Source: Bacillota bacterium (GTDB taxonomy: Bacteria > Bacillota > Clostridia > Acetivibrionales > JAFADI01). Taken from it: a stretch of DNA of 64,000 nucleotides. Location of the stretch: the NCBI GenBank assembly GCA_023424965.1, contig JAFADI010000155.1:1-64000 (forward strand), given 5' to 3'. Below, one piece after another: positions 1 through 6,773 of the stretch (position 1 is the first letter of the stretch; every line of letters begins with the position of its first letter). A program made the translations under genes and the position numbers. Under the pieces are notes generated by a model. That model had not been told where the DNA came from, searched no databases, and saw only the letters and a program-made list of their open reading frames with translations.

Positions 1-1
1 G

Positions 2-160
2 ATATCTTTAATGGTAGTTATAAATATCTCAGTAAAATGGAGAGTAAGTGGTTCTGGAAAGGACCATGAAAACAATGAAAAGCTCACATATGCAAAAGCG
101 TTAGTTAGAAGCTTTGCTGCATTTTTATTGTTGGCTATTGTTGGGAGGATGTATGGTTAA
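2..160 (+). CDS. C-terminal end of an unidentified membrane protein (partial)
   Basis: An open frame runs in from the window edge and stops at 158-160, giving about 52 residues. The first part is polar (a KWRVSGSGKDHENNEK stretch) and the last 20 residues are hydrophobic, ending LLLAIVGRMYG, so it could be the tail of a small membrane protein or a complete short one starting at the ATG at 11. I do not recognise the family. From 161 to the next gene at 383 I see no supported gene. Confidence 0.3.
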   Translation: MSLMVVINISVKWRVSGSGKDHENNEKLTYAKALVRSFAAFLLLAIVGRMYG

Positions 161-382
161 GTGTTATTGACTGCAGAAGTTGTGGGGGATTAATGAAATG
201 GAAGGATTTGTGTACAGGTGCGAAAATGGATTAATGTGCCATAAAACTATTGATTTTTAGGCTGGGAAAAAGTATAGTATGTATACCGACGAAGAATATA
301 TCTGATGGTATATGGATAAATTTAGAGAGTGCTTCAATGACGAATGAGGAATCATTGATATTTCAAAAGGAGCGTGACCCGC

Positions 383-625
383 TTGGATGATAAGGTCTTT
401 GAACTCTTGACGGAAATGTATTCTAAAATGACTGAACAATTCAGGGAAATAAATGGCAAGCTTGATGAAAAAGCCAATAAAAGTGATATTGTAAGGCTGG
501 AGAACGACCTTAAACCAAAAGTTGGAGTCTTATTCGACGGAATCAAGCAGCATACTGACATATTGGAACGCATAGAAAAAGAAGTTGCAAGGCAGGATGA
601 AATTATTATGCGGCGCATTAAATAG
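383..625 (+). CDS. Small coiled-coil protein of unknown function
   Basis: This encodes about 80 residues, almost entirely charged heptad-like helix (EMYSKMTEQFREINGKLDEK, later DILERIEKEVARQDEII), with no membrane segment or signal peptide. The TTG at 383 is preferred over the GTG at 374 because the AAAGGAG ribosome-binding site (366-372) lies ten bases before it and nearly touches the GTG. Small coiled-coil proteins of this kind are common in Clostridia and have no assigned function. A hairpin terminator follows, so it appears to be monocistronic. Confidence 0.6.
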   Translation: MDDKVFELLTEMYSKMTEQFREINGKLDEKANKSDIVRLENDLKPKVGVLFDGIKQHTDILERIEKEVARQDEIIMRRIK

Positions 626-653
626 CGTTTATAGGATAGTATAAGATTCAATG

Positions 654-692
654 GGCGGTGACGGTTAAATCTGTTACCGCCTTTAATTTTTT
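654..692 (+). terminator. Rho-independent terminator
   Basis: Arms GGCGGTGAC (654-662) and GTTACCGCC (673-681) form a nine-pair stem with one G-U pair, followed by a T-rich tail. It ends the small coiled-coil gene. Confidence 0.8.
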
Positions 693-746
693 GAGTGATA
701 ATTTGGCCGGATTATGCTATTATAATTAGCATTACAATCTAAAGGA

Positions 747-1631
747 ATGAAGCGATTGTTTGGCTATGTTTTGCCGGAGAAACCGGAATTGAAGATAAGA
801 GAATACGAGCTTTTCAGAGCATATTACTGCGGCGTGTGCAAATCCATGGGAAGAAGGTACGGGCAGCTTTCACGGCTCACACTGACCTATGATTCCACCT
901 TTCTGGCCCTGCTGCTTTCTTCCCTCACGGGAGAGCGGGTGGGAGTGAAAAAAGAAAGATGTGTCGCCCATCCCGTAAAAAAAAGAAATGTGGCAGGCGG
1001 CAGTAGCTTGATCGACTACGCCTCCGACATGAATATCATCCTGGCCTATTACAACCTGGAGGACAACTGGCAGGATGAAAGGTCGCTGCTTGCAGGTTCG
1101 GCCGGGTTACTGCTCAGGGGGGCTTTTAAAAAACTTTATGGAAAATATGAAGAAAAATGTGGTATAATAGAGCAAAGTTTGAAGGAGCTGCATGTGCTGG
1201 AGAAGCAGAACTGCAATTCCATGGACAGAGCGGCGGAGCCTTTTGCCCGGCTGATGGAGGCGGTGGTGAGCTATCCTCCCCTATGCGCGGACAGGACGGT
1301 TGAAAGGACCCTGAATTGGATAGGCTATAATATCGGAAAATGGATCTATATCATTGACGCTTTCGACGATTTGAAAAAAGACATGAAAAGCAAGGCGTAC
1401 AACCCCTTGATCGCTCAGTTCGGATTAACGCCGGAGAACCTGGAGGTACATCTGCCCGAAGTCAGGGAGAAGGTGGAATTCAACCTCATCCACACGTTGA
1501 GCCAACTGGGGGGAGCCTATGAGCTTCTGGGGATAAAAAACAACGGGGGGCTTCTGGAGAATATCATCTATATGGGCATGCTCAGAAAAACGGAGCAGGT
1601 ATTAAACAGGACAGGGAGCTGTAAAGTCTGA
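747..1631 (+). CDS. DUF5685 family protein
   Basis: This 294-residue protein has no signal peptide and is predicted mostly helical. It matches the DUF5685 family pattern: an N-terminal YYCGVCKS motif (C28 and C31), a further Cys around residue 71, and an acidic DAFDDLKKD motif near residue 205 followed by KAYNP. Its function is unknown; the paired cysteines and acidic helix could bind a metal, which is inference. It is followed 34 bases later by a J-domain protein and then a membrane protein on the same strand, which suggests one operon linked to protein folding or envelope work. A TATAAT-like box lies at 721-726 without a clear -35. Confidence 0.75.
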   Translation: MKRLFGYVLPEKPELKIREYELFRAYYCGVCKSMGRRYGQLSRLTLTYDSTFLALLLSSLTGERVGVKKERCVAHPVKKRNVAGGSSLIDYASDMNIILAYYNLEDNWQDERSLLAGSAGLLLRGAFKKLYGKYEEKCGIIEQSLKELHVLEKQNCNSMDRAAEPFARLMEAVVSYPPLCADRTVERTLNWIGYNIGKWIYIIDAFDDLKKDMKSKAYNPLIAQFGLTPENLEVHLPEVREKVEFNLIHTLSQLGGAYELLGIKNNGGLLENIIYMGMLRKTEQVLNRTGSCKV

Positions 1632-1665
1632 AAGACTTTGCCTACGCCGGAAATGGAGATAAGAG

Positions 1666-2280
1666 TTGAAGAATCCGTATGAAGTATTGGGAATTAAAGA
1701 AGGAGCAAGTGAGGAAGAAATCAAGAAAGCCTACAGGGAACTGGTGAAAAAGTACCATCCGGACCAGTACCAGAGTAATCCTCTGTCGGATCTGGCGGAG
1801 GAAAAGCTGCGGGAAGCCAATGAGGCCTACGAATACCTCATGAAAAACAGGAATGCCTCCAGTGAAAAGGTATCCTGGATGAACAACAGGAGCAGAAGCT
1901 ACAACGGAAACGGCGGAGATTTTTACGGCAGGGTCAGGACCTTTATCAACAACGGAAATATCGGCATGGCGGAAGAAATGCTGAACGGTTCCAATGACCG
2001 GCAAGCCGAATGGCATTACCTCATGGGGCTGGTGTTTTTGAAAAAGGGCTGGTATGACCAGGGGTATGCCTATTTGCAGAATGCGGTAAATATGGATCCC
2101 ACCAACTTCGAATACAGGGATGCATTGAACAGGATGAACACGGCAAACAGGGGCTACCGCGGGAATGCCTTCGGCAGGGGATATGGCCAGGGGCCGGATT
2201 TGTGCACCATGTGCCAGTGCCTGTGGTGTTCCGACTGCTGCTGCGAGTGTGCCGGCGGAGACCTGATCGAATGCTGCTAG
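1666..2280 (+). CDS. J-domain (DnaJ-like) co-chaperone with Cys-rich tail
   Basis: Residues 1-65 form a J domain with the diagnostic HPD tripeptide at 31-33 (KKYHPDQYQ). J domains stimulate the DnaK ATPase. The middle (about 95-160) reads like one or two TPR-type helical hairpins (AEEMLNGSNDRQAEWHYLMG, then YLQNAVNMDPTNFEYR). The last 25 residues are very rich in cysteine (CTMCQCLWCSDCCCEC), unlike classical DnaJ zinc fingers, so a metal site or thiol function is possible. The start is a TTG at 1666 after a GGAGATAAGA site. It sits between a DUF5685 protein and a membrane protein and is probably a dedicated co-chaperone rather than housekeeping dnaJ. Confidence 0.85.
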   Translation: MKNPYEVLGIKEGASEEEIKKAYRELVKKYHPDQYQSNPLSDLAEEKLREANEAYEYLMKNRNASSEKVSWMNNRSRSYNGNGGDFYGRVRTFINNGNIGMAEEMLNGSNDRQAEWHYLMGLVFLKKGWYDQGYAYLQNAVNMDPTNFEYRDALNRMNTANRGYRGNAFGRGYGQGPDLCTMCQCLWCSDCCCECAGGDLIECC

Positions 2281-2291
2281 AATAGGATTTA

Positions 2292-2825
2292 TTGAAGCGT
2301 ATGGATAACAGACCTGTCGACAATGTAAAAAAGCTCAGCCTGAGCGGAATATTGCTGGCTTTGACGGTGATCACGCTGCTGGTGGAATCCTTTGCTCCAA
2401 CGGGCAGGCTGTCCCTTTATGCCTTAAGCTCCTTTTTCGTTTCGGTCATCGTCCTGGAGTTTGGGATTGGGGCAGGATGGGTTTTTTACATTGCTTCCGC
2501 AGTGCTTGCCTTTGTCGTCCTTCCCAATAAGCTTGAAACCCTTCCCTTTATCCTGTTTTTTGGGGTGTACGGACTGATTAAGTATCATATTGAAAGACTG
2601 CGCAATATATTTGTGGAATATGCGTTAAAGCTGGCTTTCTTCGGCCTGGTGCTGGCTGCCGCCATTCTTTTTGTGCGGGAGTTTTTGCTTTCCATGACGG
2701 AACTCAGCCTGCCCTGGGGAGCGCTGATAGCGCTGGCGGTGGCTGTGTTCCTTGTATATGACTATGTTTACACCCTGTTCATCCGGTATTACCGGCAAAA
2801 ACTCAAAAGAATCCTGAAGCTGTAA
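2292..2825 (+). CDS. Multi-pass membrane protein of unknown function
   Basis: The 177-residue product has about five hydrophobic segments, near residues 17-35, 40-60, 62-95, 110-130 and 140-160, and a basic C-terminus (YYRQKLKRILK). The TTG start at 2292 follows an AGGA site; an in-frame ATG lies three codons later. I do not recognise the family with certainty; size and topology recall small ECF-type or YhhN-like membrane proteins, but no motif decides it. It is 11 bases behind the J-domain gene and 13 bases ahead of the 3D-domain gene, so it is probably co-transcribed with both. Confidence 0.6.
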   Translation: MKRMDNRPVDNVKKLSLSGILLALTVITLLVESFAPTGRLSLYALSSFFVSVIVLEFGIGAGWVFYIASAVLAFVVLPNKLETLPFILFFGVYGLIKYHIERLRNIFVEYALKLAFFGLVLAAAILFVREFLLSMTELSLPWGALIALAVAVFLVYDYVYTLFIRYYRQKLKRILKL

Positions 2826-2838
2826 TTCTTGGGGGTCT

Positions 2839-3522
2839 ATGAAGCTCAAAATCAATTCTTTCCATCTGATCTGCATTATACTGGTTCAAATCCTTATGAT
2901 CGACCTGGTGCTTATCGGCTTTCTGGCGAGGACAATTGCTCAGAAACCCGGTGAAAAGACGGTTCAGGCCTCAAACAAACAGAAGGCAAGCTCCGGCAGA
3001 AAAGACCCGGCGGAGCCTGTCCTGTCAAAGGCACAGGGACAAGCCCCCCTTAAGGTGGGATTATCTGCGGGAAGAGCTCTTAAAAAGGATATTTTGTTGG
3101 AAGTATACCAAAAGATCAATTTTATAAAAACGGAAAAAAGTGAGCTGAAAGTGGCGGATCGAATGTCGGGCTCCTTTGATCCCAGGGAATTCATTGCCAC
3201 CTCCTATGATCTTTCCTACGAAAGCTGCGGAAAGTATCCGGGACATCCGGCCTACGGAATTACCTTCAGCGGGAAACGGGCCGTCAAAGGCAGGACGGTG
3301 GCCGTAGACCCGGAGGTCATACCGCTGGGGAGCAGGCTGTACATCGAATTCCCCGAGCCCTATACCCGTCTCAACGGATGGTATGTAGCCGAGGATACGG
3401 GCAATATGGTGAAGGGAAATATCATTGATGTCTTCTTGGGAGAGTCGGCATTTCATGAAATGGAGAAGTTCGGAAGCAGAAAGGTCAGGGTCCGGATCAT
3501 CTATCCCGAAAGCTTGATATAA
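2839..3522 (+). CDS. Membrane-anchored 3D-domain protein, probable peptidoglycan hydrolase
   Basis: An N-terminal transmembrane anchor (residues 9-29) is followed by a basic linker and then a 3D domain from about residue 115 to the end. The domain is recognisable from FIATSYD, GRTVAVDPEVIPLGSRLYIE, YVAEDTGNMVKGNIIDVFL and VRIIYPE. The three conserved aspartates of this double-psi beta-barrel fold, also found in MltA and in the C-termini of YabE/Rpf-like proteins, are present. Members cleave or bind peptidoglycan outside the membrane, often in germination or resuscitation. The start ATG follows GGGGGTC. It is probably the last gene of the 747-3522 group. Confidence 0.8.
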   Translation: MKLKINSFHLICIILVQILMIDLVLIGFLARTIAQKPGEKTVQASNKQKASSGRKDPAEPVLSKAQGQAPLKVGLSAGRALKKDILLEVYQKINFIKTEKSELKVADRMSGSFDPREFIATSYDLSYESCGKYPGHPAYGITFSGKRAVKGRTVAVDPEVIPLGSRLYIEFPEPYTRLNGWYVAEDTGNMVKGNIIDVFLGESAFHEMEKFGSRKVRVRIIYPESLI

Positions 3523-3591
3523 TTGTGTTGCAATGGAATGAGGAAATGAATTACAATATATGGTAATACTACGAAAGAAGTTGATAATACC

Positions 3592-3891
3592 ATGACCGAC
3601 ACCAATGTTTGCTTATCCTACTCTCTGGCTGTATTTACCATCGTGTTTATTTCAGGCTGCGCTGTCAATCTTTTGAAGCGGCATTTTATCTTCCAGATGA
3701 CAGGGATTGCCTTCTTTTTTACCTGCGCCATATTTAAAGTCTTCGGCTTGTTGGCCTCAAAGCCTGAAGTCACAACGAAAGAGCTGTATTTCACTTCGTT
3801 TCCACTGATGGCAGGAATTTCTTCCTGTCTCATTTCAATGGTTCTTGGCTTCTGGGTTTTCCCGGCAATAAGGAAAAAAATTAAAGGGTAA
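3592..3891 (+). CDS. Small membrane protein of unknown function
   Basis: This encodes 99 residues with three hydrophobic segments (about 8-28, 33-52 and 68-90) and a basic C-terminus (IRKKIKG). The ribosome-binding site is weak (AAAGAAG), so the ATG at 3592 is uncertain. No family is recognised. A hairpin terminator lies 24 bases after the stop, which supports it being a real, separately ending unit. Confidence 0.5.
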   Translation: MTDTNVCLSYSLAVFTIVFISGCAVNLLKRHFIFQMTGIAFFFTCAIFKVFGLLASKPEVTTKELYFTSFPLMAGISSCLISMVLGFWVFPAIRKKIKG

Positions 3892-3914
3892 CATAAAATT
3901 ACAACTTGTATTCT

Positions 3915-3954
3915 TGCCTTACCTGGTGTAAAAAGTACATAAGGCATTTTTTTT
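3915..3954 (+). terminator. Rho-independent terminator
   Basis: Arms TGCCTTA (3915-3921) and TAAGGCA (3940-3946) are followed by eight T residues. The loop is long (18 bases), so the stem is modest. Confidence 0.65.
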
Positions 3955-4027
3955 GTTATTCGGAGATATTATGTAAACCAAAAACCGGGAATTCAACAGA
4001 GAGAGATTCCCAAGAAAAGGGGGTAAA

Positions 4028-5074
4028 ATGAAGAAGTTTATAGCAATACTCATTTCTGCCGTCATGGCCTTTGCGTCCGCGGGCACCGTGGCTGCGGCAG
4101 GAGTGAACGCCATACAGAACCAGGCGGGGATTTTTGTAAACGGAGAAAAAGTAGAATTTTCAAATCCTCCCATGCTGGTAAGTGGAAGAAACCTGGTACC
4201 TGTAAGGAGCATTTTTGAAAAGCTGGGCGCCGAGGTTGAATGGCACCCGGAAAACAGCACGGTGACGGTTAAAAATGAACAGACGGATATCGTCATGAGG
4301 ATCGGCTATACAGCGGCTACCGTCAACAACAGGATGGTAAGGATGGATGTGCCCCCTCTCATTTTGAACAATTATACGATGATTCCGTTAAGGTTCATTG
4401 CCGAAACGCTGATGGCGGAAGTAGGGTGGAATCCCCAAAATGGAGCCGTAAGCATAGTGACGGGTAAAAATGAGGGCTCCTCCAGGGGAGACTACGATAG
4501 GGATTATTATGACCAGAACAGCTTTGCCGTGGTAATTGATGCGGGACATGGAGGCCTGGAAACGGGAGCCAATTATTTCGGGGTCATGGAAAAGAATTTG
4601 AACCTGGCAATATCCAAAAAGCTGAATGAACTTCTACAGGCAGAGGGAATTAAAACCTACATGACAAGGACAGGGGACTCCACCGTGAGCCTGTATGACC
4701 GGTCAGGTCTGGCAAATTCCGTCAATGCCGATTTGTTTGTAAGCGTGCACAATAATGCCGGCAGTGCGGGTACCATCGGTACCATGACGCTGTATTATCC
4801 GGGAAGCAGCAATTCCAAAGGGAAGTTATCCGCCCAGGCGTTTGCTTCAATTGTGCAGAGCGAACTTGTAGGGATGCTGGGTTCAAAGAATCTGGGAGTC
4901 ATCGCACGGCCCAACCTGGCGGTGCTGAGAACTGCCAATATGCCGGCCGTCATTGCCGAGGTGGGATACATGTCAAATGCCGGTGAGCTTACAAAGCTTT
5001 TGAAGGAGGACTACCAGCAAAAAACGGCAGAGGCGTTGAAAAATGCCGTGCTTAAGGCTTTGAACAGAATGTGA
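4028..5074 (+). CDS. N-acetylmuramoyl-L-alanine amidase with copper-amine-oxidase-like stalk domain
   Basis: A Sec signal peptide (residues 1-24, ending TVAAAG) is followed by a copper-amine-oxidase-N-like stalk domain (about 30-148; VFVNG-type start, LVPVRSIFEKLGAEVEW, then MIPLRFIAETLMAEVGW). A short charged linker leads to an Amidase_3 catalytic domain (about 165-345). The zinc and catalytic residues of that family are visible: His in DAGHGG, Glu in MEKNLN, His in SVHNNA, and Glu in IAEVGYMSN. The exported enzyme cuts the amide bond between muramic acid and L-Ala of peptidoglycan. This domain pair is typical of clostridial wall and sporulation amidases. It has its own leader after the terminator at 3915-3954. 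Confidence 0.9.
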   Translation: MKKFIAILISAVMAFASAGTVAAAGVNAIQNQAGIFVNGEKVEFSNPPMLVSGRNLVPVRSIFEKLGAEVEWHPENSTVTVKNEQTDIVMRIGYTAATVNNRMVRMDVPPLILNNYTMIPLRFIAETLMAEVGWNPQNGAVSIVTGKNEGSSRGDYDRDYYDQNSFAVVIDAGHGGLETGANYFGVMEKNLNLAISKKLNELLQAEGIKTYMTRTGDSTVSLYDRSGLANSVNADLFVSVHNNAGSAGTIGTMTLYYPGSSNSKGKLSAQAFASIVQSELVGMLGSKNLGVIARPNLAVLRTANMPAVIAEVGYMSNAGELTKLLKEDYQQKTAEALKNAVLKALNRM

Positions 5075-5084
5075 CGGCATTGGC

Positions 5085-5113
5085 TTGTATTTGCAGCCGG
5101 TTAAGGATATAAT
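5085..5113 (+). promoter_or_regulatory. Sigma-A-type promoter for the SpoU methylase gene
   Basis: TTGTAT (5085-5090), a 17-base spacer and TATAAT (5108-5113) lie 44 bases ahead of the start codon at 5157. Confidence 0.65.
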
Positions 5114-5156
5114 CGAAAAGAAAAAATTTGTTCGTTAAAGGATAATACTTCAATCC

Positions 5157-5612
5157 ATGTTTGATTTAATCTTTGACAATATGAAAAAACCCATCAACGT
5201 AGGAGTTGCGATAAGGCTTGCCTGTGCAACCGGCAGCAGGCTTTATTTCACGGGCAACAGCATCGATTACAGGAACAGGAAAGCGCAGCTCTCCGCCGTA
5301 GGCTATGAAGAGCAGGCGGACATAAGCTATGAGAAGGATTTTAAGGCGCTGGTGGAAAGGCTGAAAGGCGAGGGGAAAAGAATCATCGGTACCTCGCCCA
5401 GAGCGGACAAATTTTATTCCCAGGTAGATTATACAAAGCCTGTGGCTTTCGTTTTCGGAAACGAAGGCACAGGCCTTTCAAAAGAGAACATGCAGGTGGT
5501 GGATGAACTTGTAGGCATACCCATGCCTGGGGGGACGGAATCCTTAAATGTGGTTACCTCGGCGGCCATCGTACTTTACGAAGGGCTGCGGCAGAGGAAT
5601 TTCAGATTGTAA
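5157..5612 (+). CDS. SpoU/TrmH-family RNA 2'-O-methyltransferase (TrmL-size)
   Basis: The 151 residues match the short SpoU class (TrmL-like size), a SPOUT trefoil-knot methyltransferase that transfers methyl from SAM to a ribose 2'-OH of tRNA or rRNA. Visible motifs are NVGVAIRLA near residue 14 (motif 1 with the catalytic-region Arg), FVFGNEGTGLSKE near 100 (motif 2) and IPMPGGTESLNVVTSAAIVLYE near 120-140 (motif 3). No extra RNA-binding domain is present. TrmL modifies position 34 of tRNA-Leu in other bacteria, but here the first motif reads PINVGVAIRLA rather than PQNTGNIAR, so the substrate is uncertain. It has its own promoter. Confidence 0.85.
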   Translation: MFDLIFDNMKKPINVGVAIRLACATGSRLYFTGNSIDYRNRKAQLSAVGYEEQADISYEKDFKALVERLKGEGKRIIGTSPRADKFYSQVDYTKPVAFVFGNEGTGLSKENMQVVDELVGIPMPGGTESLNVVTSAAIVLYEGLRQRNFRL

Positions 5613-5617
5613 CATTC

Positions 5618-5839
5618 CTACTGCAGGTAATATAAAAAACTGGAAATGTTTTCATGAAGAAAATCCAGATCTATTTTTCCTCTGACAGCATCATTGTATA
5701 GATTGTTGTAAGTCTCAAGGGCACGGTCTATATGCTGTTTTTGGTTGATGCTCAGATCGGGGTTTTCTTTATAATCCTTTATATCTTCAATGCAATTCTT
5801 GATTATCTCAAATTTCTTTTCGTTGGATATGTTCGCCAT
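5618..5839 (-). CDS. Small hypothetical helical protein
   Basis: The 73 residues are hydrophilic and helical (EKKFEIIKNCIEDIKDYKEN, later HIDRALETYNNLYND). There is no signal or membrane segment. The start ATG at 5839 follows AAAGAGG. It converges on the SpoU gene with five bases between the stops. The family is not recognised. Confidence 0.6.
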   Translation of the reverse strand: MANISNEKKFEIIKNCIEDIKDYKENPDLSINQKQHIDRALETYNNLYNDAVRGKIDLDFLHENISSFLYYLQ

Positions 5840-5902
5840 GGTTTTACCTCTTTAGAATTTTAGTTTTGTACTGCATTTATATTGTTTTCTTTTCTAATAC
5901 AA

Positions 5903-6547
5903 TTATTCTTCACCCTGTTTTACGATAGCCACAAGGTCCGCAGGAGACTTGATGACGTAATCAGGATTCAGGTCCGCAAAGCTGTGGCTGGGGAAAATGG
6001 TCCAGTCAACCAGCACCGTACGGATGCCTGCGTTTTTTCCGCATAGGATGTCGTAGGGGCTGTCACCCACCAGCAAAGCCTCGTGAGGAGGTGCACCAAG
6101 GGCTGCGAGGGCCTTCAAGGCGGGCTCCGGATGGGGCTTGTTGTTCTCAATGTCGTAGGCGCTTATGATGACGTCAAAATAATCCTGCAGGTTGAAAAGC
6201 TTCAGGCCATGCTCAATACCACTCCGGCCCTTCGCCGATACAATCGCGGTTTTGCAGCCTGACAGCCTGAGTTCCCGCAGCATTTCCGCCACACCGGCAA
6301 ATTCCTGTACCATGGTATCCTGGAGAGATCTGTAGCACTCCTTGTAATGTAAAACCATTTGCGGATAGTGGGCCTGGGAAAGAAATTTCATCTGGTCGTC
6401 CAGATATTTTCCCAGGATGGAGTTAAGCTCCTCGTCCGTAAGGTCCCTGTCAAAAAATTTCCTTGAAACTTCGTTTAGTGAGTGTATGATCAACTCATTG
6501 GTATCAATCAGCGTTCCGTCAAAGTCAAAAAGCACGTATTTATACAT
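5903..6547 (-). CDS. HAD-family hydrolase, phosphoglycolate/pyrophosphatase-like
   Basis: This is a HAD subfamily IA phosphatase of 214 residues. Motif I is VLFDFDGTLIDTN at residues 4-16 (nucleophile Asp), motif II is the Ser/Thr in TAIVSAKGRSG, the Lys is in NNKPHPEPALKAL, and motif IV is LVGDSPYDILCGKNAG. The helical cap follows motif I. Relatives include PpaX (pyrophosphatase) and Gph (phosphoglycolate phosphatase), and the sequence does not decide between them. The ATG at 6547 (MYKYVLFDFDG) is preferred over the upstream in-frame GTG/ATG because GGTGATG lies just before it. The small gene at 5618-5839 follows on the same strand. Confidence 0.85.
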   Translation of the reverse strand: MYKYVLFDFDGTLIDTNELIIHSLNEVSRKFFDRDLTDEELNSILGKYLDDQMKFLSQAHYPQMVLHYKECYRSLQDTMVQEFAGVAEMLRELRLSGCKTAIVSAKGRSGIEHGLKLFNLQDYFDVIISAYDIENNKPHPEPALKALAALGAPPHEALLVGDSPYDILCGKNAGIRTVLVDWTIFPSHSFADLNPDYVIKSPADLVAIVKQGEE

Positions 6548-6773
6548 TGTCATCACCAAAAAATATTATAACACAGGGAACCGGGTATAACTCAATAATA
6601 AATATTAATTTTTTGAAAATTATGTTGAAAAATATACATCCTTGCCTGTCCTATATGGTTTCTGCCTCATAAAAATCAATTCTACTACAGGGCGCCCCTT
6701 TTGTGCTATAATAAATCATATTTTGCTTACAGTGAGGGAAGTTTAAAATTAATATGCAGTTTGAGAGGGAAAC